NCBI GenBank assembly: GCA_965371245.1
Contig: CBDUXT010000076.1
Coordinates: 1 to 30,052, forward strand
Direction: 5' to 3'
From: CBDUXT01 sp965371245
GTDB lineage: Bacteria > Planctomycetota > Phycisphaerae > UBA1845
DNA length: 30,052 nucleotides
Shown: one piece after another, positions 16,168 to 24,468 of the stretch
How positions within the stretch are numbered: position 1 is the stretch's first letter
Layout of the letters: each line of letters opens with the position of its first letter
Position numbers and translations under genes: made by a program
The notes under the pieces: model-generated
What the model was told of the DNA's origin: nothing
Seen by the model: the letters and a program-made list of their open reading frames with translations, nothing else
The model's database searches: none

Positions 16168-16206
16168 CCCCCTGGATTTTCGAAGCGCAGCCTGCGGAGT
16201 ACGACG

Positions 16207-17244
16207 ATGGCGTTGAAGCTTTTCTCACGCAAGAGAACTACGGTCGGTCCTTCGCGGCGCCGAGCCCGAGACGGCAACAGCAATGGCAAGGTCTCGTCGC
16301 GACCCTCCACGGGCGAATTCACGCCCGCGCCGCGCGAGTCACTCGACAGCGATCCCGTGAAGCGCCTCGCCCAACAGGGGCGATTCAACGTGCTTGTTCG
16401 GGATGAGGAAACGTGGAAGCGGCATCCCGGAGCCGAGGCAGTCCTGTCCCGCGCGAAGCAGCGTCTTGAGGAAAGCCTGGCATTGGTACCCATGGGCAGC
16501 GCGACGATCACCCAAACTCTCTCCGGGCAACCGGGCGCAGCCGAGGAAGACGTGGATGTCGAGCCGTTCCTGCTTGATGTCCACTGCGTCACCAACCAGC
16601 GCTTCCAGAAGTTCGTCGATGCCGGCGGGTACGACGAATTGGAGTTTTGGCCGGAGGAGATCTGGCCGCACCTGATCGAACTCAAAGATCGAACCGGTCA
16701 GGCGGGTCCGCGCTATTGGCGAAACGGACGACACAACGCCGCGCTGGCAGAGCATCCGGTCGTGGGCATCAGTTGGTACGAGGCGCAAGCCTACGCGCTC
16801 TGGATCGGTCAGCGTTTGCCCACCGAGGCCGAATGGCAGATGGCGGCGTCATGGCGCATCAAGAGTTCCACGGACATGATGCGTCGGTTCCCCTGGGGCG
16901 ACGCGATGGACAACGCCCGCTGCAACATTTGGTCGTCTCGTCTCTACGGGACCGTCCCGGTGAACGAATACCCGACGGGCACGGCCCCGAACCAGGTCCG
17001 GCAGCTCGTCGGCAATGTTTGGGAATGGACGGACACCGAGTACATCATTGCCGATGACGAGAATCGACCGGTGTTGGGGGAAATGCCCATGCACGTAGTC
17101 CGCGGCGGCGCGTTCGACACCTACTTCGAGGTTCAAACGACGAATTATTTCCGTACCGGGCAGATCGCACTCTCGCGGACGCACAACACAGGGTTTCGAT
17201 GTGCAGTGGACCTCAACGAGGCGCGCTGGATCAACGCTGAATGA
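16207..17244 (+). CDS. FGE/SUMF1-fold protein (formylglycine-generating-enzyme-like, probably not an oxidase)
   Basis: A 345-residue protein. The first ~85 residues are basic and unstructured, then a sulfatase-modifying-factor domain covers about 90-336. Landmarks are VEPFLLDVHCVTNQRFQKFV (118-137), PVVGISWYEAQAYALWIGQR then LPTEAEWQMAA (184-214), FPWGD (228-232), GNVWEWTD (269-276), VVRGGAFD (297-304) and NTGFRCAV (327-334). True aerobic FGE has a copper-binding cysteine pair in the segment after GGSF; here that segment reads TYFEVQTTNYFRTGQIALSR without cysteine, so oxidase activity is unlikely. Such domains often serve as binding modules in signalling or conflict proteins. GGAG seven bases upstream supports the ATG. 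It lies between coiled-coil and GTPase genes. Confidence 0.88.
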   Translation: MALKLFSRKRTTVGPSRRRARDGNSNGKVSSRPSTGEFTPAPRESLDSDPVKRLAQQGRFNVLVRDEETWKRHPGAEAVLSRAKQRLEESLALVPMGSATITQTLSGQPGAAEEDVDVEPFLLDVHCVTNQRFQKFVDAGGYDELEFWPEEIWPHLIELKDRTGQAGPRYWRNGRHNAALAEHPVVGISWYEAQAYALWIGQRLPTEAEWQMAASWRIKSSTDMMRRFPWGDAMDNARCNIWSSRLYGTVPVNEYPTGTAPNQVRQLVGNVWEWTDTEYIIADDENRPVLGEMPMHVVRGGAFDTYFEVQTTNYFRTGQIALSRTHNTGFRCAVDLNEARWINAE

Positions 17245-17261
17245 CCTAAAGGGGGCCCCCA

Positions 17262-18152
17262 GTGACCACCATGACCACGCAGCCCGCACAGACGACCTTG
17301 CCGTGTCTGATCTGTGAAAGCGAAAACGACGTGCGCACCGCGATCTGCGAGACCTGCGGCGCGCCGATGGCCCTGATTCAGGAGGCGCTGGCGCAGGAAC
17401 GCGATCCCTGCATCATCACGGTGATCGGCGACAGCAATGTCGGGAAGACCGTCTATCTCGGCATGTTGCTCGACATGCTCACCAAGCGCGCCGACGATTT
17501 CGACGCCGTGCCCAAGGGCGCGCACTCCGTCAATCTCCAACACAATGTCATCAGCTATCTGGGCGCGCGACACTTTCCACCCAAGACGGCCATGGAAGTC
17601 GATGAATGGCAGTGGGCGTACTACCAGGTCTGGCGCCACGGGGACACCTCGAGAATCTACGACCTGGTCATGCCCGACATGGCGGGTGAAGCCCTGGCCG
17701 CCGAGGTGGCGTCTCCGGAAACATTCGCGGTCATCCGCAGTCTGCTGGCCAAGAGCGCCGGCGCGGTGTTGCTCGTCGATGCGGCGCTGGCGGGCGCCGG
17801 ATCGCCCCAGCCGGACTTCTTCGCGCTCAAGCTGATGAGCTACCTTGACGGCGTGCTGGCCACCAAACGCGGTCAGCGCATGGACACACCCGTGGCGGTC
17901 GTCCTTTCGAAGGCGGACTACTGCCCGGAGTGCTTCGACGATCCGCGCGGGTTCGCCAGGACGAACCTGAACCGCCTGTGGAACATGTGCGAAAACCGGT
18001 TCGAGCACTTTGAGTTCTTTGCCACGAGCGTTGTTGGCGCCTTGGGCTACGGAACCGACGGATCGGACAACGTCATCCCCTATCCATTACACATCGCGCC
18101 GCGCGGCATCATGGAGCCCTTCGAGTGGGTTCTCTCCACGCTGGGCGACTAG
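17262..18152 (+). CDS. Zinc-ribbon P-loop GTPase, double-GTPase (DO-GTPase)-like
   Basis: A 296-residue protein. An N-terminal zinc ribbon has Cys15, Cys18, Cys29 and Cys32. A TRAFAC-type GTPase domain follows, with Walker A GDSNVGKT (56-63), the DxxG switch DMAG (139-142) and a base-recognition motif SKAD (216-219). FATS near 253 may be the G5 loop. It resembles the GTPases paired with GAP1 proteins in what have been named double-GTPase systems; only one GTPase gene is present here. The GTG at 17262 follows GGGGG by six bases; an ATG at 17271 is the alternative. The next gene, a GAP1-N2-like protein, probably acts with it. Confidence 0.85.
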   Translation: MTTMTTQPAQTTLPCLICESENDVRTAICETCGAPMALIQEALAQERDPCIITVIGDSNVGKTVYLGMLLDMLTKRADDFDAVPKGAHSVNLQHNVISYLGARHFPPKTAMEVDEWQWAYYQVWRHGDTSRIYDLVMPDMAGEALAAEVASPETFAVIRSLLAKSAGAVLLVDAALAGAGSPQPDFFALKLMSYLDGVLATKRGQRMDTPVAVVLSKADYCPECFDDPRGFARTNLNRLWNMCENRFEHFEFFATSVVGALGYGTDGSDNVIPYPLHIAPRGIMEPFEWVLSTLGD

Positions 18153-18226
18153 ACGACGCACCGCCGGTTGCGACGCGGGTGTGAGACCCGTATCGACACG
18201 CGGAGAAACTCGCAGCCGCTTCAAGA

Positions 18227-18251
18227 CGCGACCGGCTGGAAACCGGTCGCG
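18227..18251. repeat. REP-like hairpin between the GTPase and GAP1-like genes
   Basis: CGCGACCGG, a seven-base loop (CTGGAAA) and CCGGTCGCG form a perfect 9-bp stem. A looser relative (ACCGCCTGGAAGCCGGGGCG) lies inside the MITE-like element at about 10772. It could also slow transcription between the two genes. Confidence 0.6.
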
Positions 18252-18305
18252 AGATACCTGCTACGCGCACCATCCACGCGACGCGCGACCGGAGCCACGA
18301 TTACC

Positions 18306-19733
18306 ATGCCGGCACGAACACTGACTTGCCATCAAGCCATCTTCACTTCGATCCGAACGCCCATGGGTGAGGGCTATCGGATCATCGCGGCCACACGCGG
18401 ACTCCGGGCGGACGAAAAACAGTCGATCACGAGACGGTCGCCCTCGCATGACGCCCTGTGCCCGCTGAAACCCGATGGCTCAACGGACAGCGCCGCACCG
18501 CGCGCCACCGCCTTCTACTCTCTCCCAAGCGGGCGGCTATGCGTCGCCTTCTCGCGGTTCGCCGGCGACGAGCAAAGCGGACGCGGCGGGCTGAGGGTCT
18601 ACACGCACAACCTCATCTTCGACGAAGCCGAATTCGCGACGTGTGGTTATAACCCGTTCGCCATCTTGCGGACGGCGTTCGAGGCCGGGCTATCCAACCC
18701 GGAGCTCTCGCCGCCCGCGGTGCTGCCGGAGCTTCACCTGGAGATTTCCGACGCCGCGTCAAGCGTTCCCAGCACCCATCTCGCCGACGTGCTGCCTCCG
18801 GCATGGCGCCGGCACGTTCTCGAAGCGCTGCTCGACGAAAAGAGCCTGGTCGTCGATGCCGAGTGCGATTTCGCCCGCATCGCCGAATCGCTGATCCTGG
18901 GGATTCCCGGACCCCTGCGGAAGACCATCTCGTTCGGCACCGGTATGCGGTTCTCCGTCGCAAGGTGCCATCGTCTGTCACTCGTCCATGACGACCCACA
19001 AAAAACCAAGAAACGCCTGGCGGGAAGGCCCGTGGAGTACGTCAACCCCGACACCGATCCGCCCGGCCCACAAACGGCATCTGCTTGGGTATCCTTCGTG
19101 GAACGGCACTGGGACACCGGCGACACCGTCGGGTTGGCTCGCCGTACCTCGAGGCCGTTTGCCGACACACGCGCAACGGCTCGCGAGCGATTCGGCAAGG
19201 CCTACCAGGCCATTGACGCCATTCCCCAGGCACCGACCCACACACTACTGACGAACCTGGCGGAAAATCTACGGGAGCCCGAGGACGCGGCCGAGGCAGG
19301 GATCTGCGCCGAATTGGTTACAGCGGCGCAGGCAACCCTTCTCGATCGCATCGGCGCGATGGACTGGAACGACACGAAGGCCTGCTGGGACGCAATCTGC
19401 CGGATGTGGCGGGGCTCGAACGAAGCACACGCCTGCGCCGTGCCGCTTCTTGCGCGATCTCTTGAGTCCGCCGCCCGAACGAGCCCGTTGTGTGCGGCGG
19501 AGGCCGCTCTTGAACTGACGCGCAACGTGCCATCCAAGGCCGAACAGGGAGGCTGGCCGGCCGTGCTCACTTCCGTGGTCACTCGACTGGCAGACTGGGT
19601 GGACGGGCTGCCCGAGGCTGAGCTGGAAGGGCTTGCACCGATCTATCGCCGTTGGCGCGCGGTCAGACCGCAGTGCCCCGCTCTGGATCGGATCGAGCGT
19701 CGATGTTCCGCCCTCGTACCTGGGGGTCCGTAG
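18306..19733 (+). CDS. GTPase-associated protein, GAP1-N2-like
   Basis: A 475-residue protein that I match to the GAP1 group from memory. The N-terminal domain shows CHQAIFTSIRTPMGEGYRII (8-27), then DEKQSITRRSPSH (36-48), YSLPSGRLCVAFSRFAGDE (71-89) and SGRGGLRVYTHNLIF (91-105). The pattern of a HxAxxTS start, RRSPSH and GRGGxRVYTH is what I recall for GAP1-N2. Residues ~130-475 are mostly helical, with no catalytic motif I can name. No signal peptide or membrane segment is seen. The frame stays open upstream to 18168, but that part covers a REP-like hairpin, so the ATG at 18306 is preferred. GAP1 proteins are proposed to regulate or couple to their partner GTPase, here the gene just upstream. 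Confidence 0.78.
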   Translation: MPARTLTCHQAIFTSIRTPMGEGYRIIAATRGLRADEKQSITRRSPSHDALCPLKPDGSTDSAAPRATAFYSLPSGRLCVAFSRFAGDEQSGRGGLRVYTHNLIFDEAEFATCGYNPFAILRTAFEAGLSNPELSPPAVLPELHLEISDAASSVPSTHLADVLPPAWRRHVLEALLDEKSLVVDAECDFARIAESLILGIPGPLRKTISFGTGMRFSVARCHRLSLVHDDPQKTKKRLAGRPVEYVNPDTDPPGPQTASAWVSFVERHWDTGDTVGLARRTSRPFADTRATARERFGKAYQAIDAIPQAPTHTLLTNLAENLREPEDAAEAGICAELVTAAQATLLDRIGAMDWNDTKACWDAICRMWRGSNEAHACAVPLLARSLESAARTSPLCAAEAALELTRNVPSKAEQGGWPAVLTSVVTRLADWVDGLPEAELEGLAPIYRRWRAVRPQCPALDRIERRCSALVPGGP

Positions 19734-20034
19734 CCCGCGCCTGCACCGTTTGAGGACCTCAGCGAGACCGCATCGGTGGGACGCAAGCATAGACCGAACG
19801 GTTCGACGCGATCTCCCTCCCCCGAACCTACAGCTCCGTGGCACTTCCGGCGGAAAGGGTACTCTAAGTGAGAACCGCGGGCGCCAGCCTGCGGAGCCCT
19901 GCGGCATCATGTCACCGGACTCGCGCCCGGTGCGCTTAAGACTGCCCAACGCCGATTCTGTCAAGCACTCCGAACCCGCGTTTTGCGCACGCTCCCTGGT
20001 CGAAAGCGCATACCCGCGATACGATGCCGGGACT
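19734..20034. other. Gap before the M20 deacylase gene
   Basis: About 300 bp between the GAP1-like and deacylase genes. A short hairpin, CACCGG-8-CCGGTG, lies at 19913-19932. The frame of the deacylase stays open through it, but the translation is low in family resemblance. I see no clear promoter. Confidence 0.5.
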
Positions 20035-21192
20035 ATGAGTACACGGCTCTCGGACCCGGAACTACTCGCCAAGCTCGTCGGGTTCGACACAACCAGCCAC
20101 AAGAGCAACATGTCGCTCGCGGAGTTCATCTGCGACTATCTGGACCATCCAGACATTTCCCTTACCCGATACGTTGACGCCGACAACGTCAAGACGAACG
20201 TGGTCGCGCTGCTCCGCGGCGCTCGACGCGACAACCCCGACCGTCTCGGGCTCGTCCTCTCGGGCCACATGGACGTCGTTCCGGCTCTCGAGCCCGGCTG
20301 GCAGAGCGAACCGTTCACCCTCACCGAACGTGAGTCTGGCTACGCCGGTCGCGGCGCGTGCGACATGAAGGGGTCCGTGGCGCTGGCCATGAACCTCGCC
20401 CTGGAGGCCGCGGGTCGCCAACTTACCCATCCACTCGTATTGATCTTCACCTATGACGAAGAAGTCGGCTCGCTCGGCGCGCTTCGAGTGGCGGAAGATT
20501 GGAACGACGAGTTCGTGCTTCCCCGCAGCGCGATCATTGGCGAACCGACCTCGTTGCGCGTGATTCGCATGCACAAGGGGCACCTGAAGATGCGGGCCAC
20601 GTTCCGGGGAAGAGGCGCCCACAGCGGATACCCGCACCTTGGCGTCAATGCGATCGAGCCGGCCGCCCGTGTGATTCAGTCACTCGTCTTGCTTCGTAAG
20701 AAGCTCGAAACGGAGCAGACGGAGGTCAGCCGCTTCTTCCCCGAGACACCCTTTGTCGCCCTGAACATCGCCCAGATCGCCGGCGGGGAGGCCATCAACA
20801 TCGTGCCGGACTTCTGCCGCGTGGACATCGGACTGCGCCTTCTTCCTGGTATGGCGTCCGAAGCCGGCGTCGCACGAATCCGGCAGGCGATCGAGGCGGT
20901 TGCCGAGCGCGGGGACTGCGAGGTTGCGGTGGTCCACGACAATCCACCGATGCTTCTTGCGGAAGACACTACGACGAACCGGCGCGTTTGCCAGCTTGTA
21001 TCACAGCGTGAGTCATACGGCGTGTCCTATGCAAGCGACGCGGGCATCTTGCAGCGGATGGGTATGGAATGCCTCCTTTTCGGCCCGGGAAACATCGAGG
21101 TGGCGCACAAGCCGAACGAGTACATGCCCAAAGCCGAGTTCGCGCAGGCGAGGCAGGCGCTCAAGCGGATCATCAGTGCGTTTTGTGATTGA
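20035..21192 (+). CDS. argE: Acetylornithine deacetylase (ArgE)-type M20 metallopeptidase
   Basis: A 385-residue zinc-dependent N-acyl-amino-acid hydrolase, about the length of E. coli ArgE. Visible sites are the metal His78 and Asp80 (LSGHMDVVPA), bridging Asp110 (GRGACDMKG), the catalytic pair Glu142-Glu143 (YDEEVGSLGA), the dimerisation-domain HSGYP motif and a late metal histidine in GNIEVAHKPNEYMP. The last motif favours the ArgE branch over DapE or carboxypeptidase G2. The ATG at 20035 gives the standard N-terminus; no clear ribosome binding site is seen. It lies 24 bp before hutF, so besides arginine synthesis it could hydrolyse N-formylglutamate; that is inference. Confidence 0.87.
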   Translation: MSTRLSDPELLAKLVGFDTTSHKSNMSLAEFICDYLDHPDISLTRYVDADNVKTNVVALLRGARRDNPDRLGLVLSGHMDVVPALEPGWQSEPFTLTERESGYAGRGACDMKGSVALAMNLALEAAGRQLTHPLVLIFTYDEEVGSLGALRVAEDWNDEFVLPRSAIIGEPTSLRVIRMHKGHLKMRATFRGRGAHSGYPHLGVNAIEPAARVIQSLVLLRKKLETEQTEVSRFFPETPFVALNIAQIAGGEAINIVPDFCRVDIGLRLLPGMASEAGVARIRQAIEAVAERGDCEVAVVHDNPPMLLAEDTTTNRRVCQLVSQRESYGVSYASDAGILQRMGMECLLFGPGNIEVAHKPNEYMPKAEFAQARQALKRIISAFCD

Positions 21193-21216
21193 ACCGGGTG
21201 CGCCCGACGAATTCGT

Positions 21217-22521
21217 ATGCCAGCAAAGCAGATCATTCAAGCCGACCTGACCTGGACCGGCCACGCGTTCGAGCGGGACGTGCAGATCCTGGCGGGTGAT
21301 GACGGGCTGATCGACCATGTCGGCGCCACGGACCTCAAGCCGACGCACCGGCTCAGCCGGCGCGCGCTGCTACCCGGGTTCGTCAACGCGCACAGCCATG
21401 CCTTCCAGCGCGGGCTTCGGGGCTGCGGCGAAGCCTTTCCCGAGGGTGCCGGCACGTTCTGGACCTGGCGCGACGCGATGTACGATCTGGTCGAGAAGAT
21501 GGACGCGGACAAACTCTACGAACTGTCGAATCAGGCGTTCGCCGAGATGCTCGCCTGCGGGATCACGACCGTCGGAGAGTTCCACTACCTTCACCACGAC
21601 GAAAGCGGCAGCGGGTTCCGGCTGGACGAGGTGCTGCTGACGGCCGCCAACGACGCGGGCATTCGTCTGGTCCTCTTGAACACCTATTACCGAACGGGCG
21701 GCATGGATCAGCCCGCGACAGCCGCTCAGCAACGGTTCGTGGTCGAGAGTGCGACCGCGTTCTGGCGCCACATCGACGAACTCGCCTCCAAGATCGATCC
21801 GTCCCACCAATCCCTCGGCGTCGCCGCGCACAGCGTTCGCGCGGTACCCCTGGACGAGATCGTGGAGCTGCACGCCGAGGCGCGGAAGCGGGGCATGGTT
21901 TTTCACATCCACGTGGAAGAGCAGCGGCGCGAGGTCGATGCGTTCGCAGCCGTCCACGGCAAGCCGCCCATGGCCGCCCTATGCCAACGCCTGGAGATCG
22001 ACGAGGCCACCACGGCGATCCACTGCACGCACACGGCGCCGAGCGACATGAAGCGCTTCGTGGCCGCAGGGGGCAACGTCTGCATTTGTCCTCTGACCGA
22101 GGCCAACCTGGGCGACGGCATCGCCGACCTTCCCGGGATTCGCGATTCCGGCGGACACATCTGCCTCGGCACGGACTCCAACGCCCGAATCGGTTTCACC
22201 GAGGAAATGCGCTGGCTCGAGTACGCCCAGCGCCTGCGACGCGAATCGCGTGGCGTGGTGACCAGCGCAACCGGCGACGTGGCCAGCGCCCTGCTCGATT
22301 GCGCCACGGTGGGCGGCGCCCGATCATTGGGTCTTCGCGCGGGACGAATCGACGCCGGTCACCCGGCGGACTTCGTGGCCATCGACCTGACCGCCGCATC
22401 GCTAGCTGGATGGTCGCCCGAGACGCTTCTTGCGTCGTTCATCCTGGGCGCGGCGTCCGATGCGGTGGCATCCACCTGTGTCGGCGGTCGATGGACGGTT
22501 CCCCCGCAACGGGGTCCATGA
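21217..22521 (+). CDS. hutF: Formimidoylglutamate deiminase HutF
   Basis: A 434-residue amidohydrolase that converts N-formimino-L-glutamate to N-formyl-L-glutamate and ammonia in the five-step histidine pathway. Metal and catalytic sites fit: HSH at 59-61 in LPGFVNAHSHAFQRGLRG, His232 and Glu235 in HIHVEEQRREV, His269 in IHCTHT and Asp320 in LGTDSN. FWTWRDAMY (81-89), GEFHYLHHDE (120-129) and CPLTEANLGDG (291-301) are hallmarks of HutF rather than of other deaminases. No hutH, hutU, hutI or hutG is in the window. The preceding gene encodes an M20 deacylase 24 bp away and may supply the next step. Confidence 0.93.
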   Translation: MPAKQIIQADLTWTGHAFERDVQILAGDDGLIDHVGATDLKPTHRLSRRALLPGFVNAHSHAFQRGLRGCGEAFPEGAGTFWTWRDAMYDLVEKMDADKLYELSNQAFAEMLACGITTVGEFHYLHHDESGSGFRLDEVLLTAANDAGIRLVLLNTYYRTGGMDQPATAAQQRFVVESATAFWRHIDELASKIDPSHQSLGVAAHSVRAVPLDEIVELHAEARKRGMVFHIHVEEQRREVDAFAAVHGKPPMAALCQRLEIDEATTAIHCTHTAPSDMKRFVAAGGNVCICPLTEANLGDGIADLPGIRDSGGHICLGTDSNARIGFTEEMRWLEYAQRLRRESRGVVTSATGDVASALLDCATVGGARSLGLRAGRIDAGHPADFVAIDLTAASLAGWSPETLLASFILGAASDAVASTCVGGRWTVPPQRGP

Positions 22522-22570
22522 CACTTGCAGCGGAACGGGTACGCCGAGCCAAAGTCGCGGGCACCAGGAG

Positions 22571-22589
22571 GGTACGTCCGGGACGCACC
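22571..22589. repeat. Palindrome GGTACGTCC-G-GGACGCACC after hutF
   Basis: Imperfect 9-bp palindrome with one mismatch, related to the TGCGTCC-C-GGACGCA element at 5556-5570. Another partial copy (GGCACGTCCCGG) follows at about 22602-22613. Confidence 0.6.
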
Positions 22590-22708
22590 CGATCCATGAA
22601 AGGCACGTCCCGGTCAAGTGTGCGCCGCGATTCGGCGAGGTCCTTCGCGCAATCTCATCCACGCGACGTTGCGCACCCCGTTGCGCGGCATCGGGGCGCT
22701 TAACCGTT

Positions 22709-22728
22709 CTGTTACAAACTGTTACAAG
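22709..22728. promoter_or_regulatory. Tandem 10-bp direct repeat, candidate regulator site
   Basis: CTGTTACAAA and CTGTTACAAG follow each other with a spacing of 10 bp, about one helix turn, in an AT-rich pocket just upstream of a promoter-like pair. That geometry fits cooperative binding by a regulator. No regulator gene is in view. Confidence 0.4.
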
Positions 22729-22738
22729 TCACTCGGTT

Positions 22739-22766
22739 TTGCTTTTGTGATAAGCCGAAGTAAGAT
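22739..22766 (+). promoter_or_regulatory. Candidate promoter of the lipoyl/radical-SAM operon
   Basis: TTGCTT (22739-22744) and TAAGAT (22761-22766) with a 16-bp spacer, in the only AT-rich part of the gap and right after the 10-bp direct repeats. The matches to the consensus are partial. Confidence 0.35.
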
Positions 22767-22879
22767 TTTGCTTCGCGGCCGCGGGCCTTTCGGCGTGAAG
22801 GGTTCGTGCATCGCGCGACGAACAAAGGGGGCCGGCGTATGGCTGGCTGTCGATCAGGTAACGTGGTGAGACGCCGTCC

Positions 22880-23338
22880 GTGGAATCGCAACGCCAGACC
22901 AACCTCCACTACAAGCGGTCGCGCTTTTCGACCCGACTGCCGACGAATCGGCGATATACCGCCGGGCATTTTTGGTTGGAGGAGCACGAGCCGAACCTCT
23001 GGCGAATCGGGTTCACCAAGTTTGCGACTCGCTTTCTTGGCGAGCCCGTGGAGTTCGACTTTGAAGTGCAAGCATCGGACGCCCTCACCACGGGGCAGGT
23101 CATCGGTTGGGTCGAGGGGTTCAAGGCCGTGACCGACCTGTTCTGCCCGATGGACGGACGGTTCGACGGACCGAACCCGACGCTTGCCACGGACATCGGT
23201 CTCATCGGATCTGATCCGTACGGGAAGGGCTGGCTCTATCGTGTGCATGGAACACCGGGGGGCGACTGCGTGGACACCGACGGATACGTGTCGATACTCG
23301 ACGCAACGATCGACAGGATGACGGGGAAAAGCGAATGA
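22880..23338 (+). CDS. Glycine-cleavage H-protein-like lipoyl carrier
   Basis: A 152-residue lipoyl-domain protein of the GcvH fold. RYTAGHFWLEEHEPNLWRIG (25-44), FTKFATRFLGEPVEFDF (45-61) and the lipoylation site WVEGFKAVTD (77-86, Lys82) match H-protein landmarks, as does GSDPYGKGWLYRV (110-122). No gcvT or gcvP is nearby, so this is probably a specialised carrier, as seen for H-like proteins in some sulfur-relay systems. The GTG start follows GGTGAG by about nine bases. Its stop overlaps the next start (ATGA), so it is translationally coupled to the CobW-like gene. It would act as a swinging-arm partner, perhaps for the radical SAM or Fe-S proteins downstream; this is inference. Confidence 0.85.
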   Translation: MESQRQTNLHYKRSRFSTRLPTNRRYTAGHFWLEEHEPNLWRIGFTKFATRFLGEPVEFDFEVQASDALTTGQVIGWVEGFKAVTDLFCPMDGRFDGPNPTLATDIGLIGSDPYGKGWLYRVHGTPGGDCVDTDGYVSILDATIDRMTGKSE

Positions 23339-24465
23339 TCGAAACCCTGCCGAGCAAGGCACGGTACATTATGATCGGCGGGTTTCTCGGTGCGGGAAAG
23401 ACGACGGCCGTCGCGCGGCTTGCCGCTCATCTGACGGAGCGCGGGGTTCGGGTCGGCCTGATCAGCAACGATCAGAGCCAAGGGCTCGTGGACACCGCGA
23501 ACCTCAAGGCCCAGGGTTTCAACGTCGCGGAGATCGCCGGTGGATGCTTCTGCTGCCGCTTCAACTCGCTGGTGGACGCGGCGGATCGGTTGACGGCCGA
23601 GACCAAACCGGACGTCATCGTGGCCGAGCCGGTGGGAAGCTGTACCGACCTGATCGCAACGGTCAGCTATCCGCTGCGCCGGATCTATGGCGACCGATTC
23701 ACCATCGCCCCGTTGAGCGTCCTGGTGGACCCGACGCGAGCCGCGCGAATCCTGGGTCTGTCCGACGGCCGTTCGTTCTCCGAAAAGGTGATCTACGTCT
23801 ATCGCAAACAGCTCGAGGAAGCGGAGATCATCGTCGTCAACAAATGCGACACCATCGATGGCGCCCTTCGTGACCGCCTGGTCACGCGGTTGAAAGAGCT
23901 GTTCCCCCGGGCCGAGGTGCTCTCTGGATCGGCGCGCGAAGGAACGGGGCTGTCCGACTGGTTCGAGTGTATCTCGACGACAGAAGGCGGCAGCGCGGCG
24001 ACGATGGAACTGGACTACGAACGATACGCCGAGGGCGAGGCGTTGCTTGGGTGGCTAAACGCCACGGTCCAACTTTCGTCGGAAATCCCATTTGACGGCA
24101 ACGCCCTTCTGGTGGACCTCACCGAGTCGATCCGCTCGTCGCTGGCGTCGCACGATTGCGAGATTGCGCATCTGAAGATGACGCTCGACGCGGCCGACGC
24201 CGTCGGCAACCTCTCCGTCGTCAGTGTGGTCGGCACCGACGGCGCCGTGGATCTTCGTGAGTCCCTGCTTGACCGCGTGCGCGGCGGCGAGCTGATTATC
24301 AACCTGCGCGTCGAAGCCGACCCGGCGTTGCTCCGCCGTGTCACGGTTGAGACACTGGACGACTGGGCGAAAAACCATCCGGGCGTAACGTCTCATGTGG
24401 AGCACATGGAACATTTCCGCCCGGCAAAGCCGACGCCGACACACCGCATACACGTGTCGGCATAG
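23335..24465 (+). CDS. CobW/COG0523-family G3E GTPase (metal chaperone-like)
   Basis: A 376-residue G3E-type GTPase. Walker A is GGFLGAGKTT at 15-24, the metal-binding GCFCC motif is at 70-74, AEPVGSCTDL carries the switch region and VVNKCD is the guanine-recognition motif. COG0523 proteins deliver metals such as zinc or cobalt to target enzymes. The C-terminal part (from about 220) lacks the His-rich tail of many members and differs from the usual CobW C-terminal domain. It overlaps the H-protein-like gene by four bases. The setting suggests loading or maturing a metalloprotein of this operon rather than general metal homeostasis. Confidence 0.88.
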   Translation: MIETLPSKARYIMIGGFLGAGKTTAVARLAAHLTERGVRVGLISNDQSQGLVDTANLKAQGFNVAEIAGGCFCCRFNSLVDAADRLTAETKPDVIVAEPVGSCTDLIATVSYPLRRIYGDRFTIAPLSVLVDPTRAARILGLSDGRSFSEKVIYVYRKQLEEAEIIVVNKCDTIDGALRDRLVTRLKELFPRAEVLSGSAREGTGLSDWFECISTTEGGSAATMELDYERYAEGEALLGWLNATVQLSSEIPFDGNALLVDLTESIRSSLASHDCEIAHLKMTLDAADAVGNLSVVSVVGTDGAVDLRESLLDRVRGGELIINLRVEADPALLRRVTVETLDDWAKNHPGVTSHVEHMEHFRPAKPTPTHRIHVSA

Positions 24466-24468
24466 GAA

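Larger units (their letters stand above)
22522..22879. other. Gap and leader region before the lipoyl/radical-SAM operon
   Basis: A 358-bp stretch. The left part holds a GGTACGTCCGGGACGCACC palindrome (22571-22589). The middle is notably AT-richer and holds a 10-bp direct repeat (22709-22728) and a promoter-like pair (22739-22766). The rest forms a leader of about 100 bases. I find no gene in it. Confidence 0.6.

Noticed and set aside
17251..17260. GGGGGCCCCC palindrome before the GTPase start as an operator
   Set aside because: It overlaps the likely ribosome binding site and is a simple 10-bp GC run; there is no second copy or other sign of a protein site.
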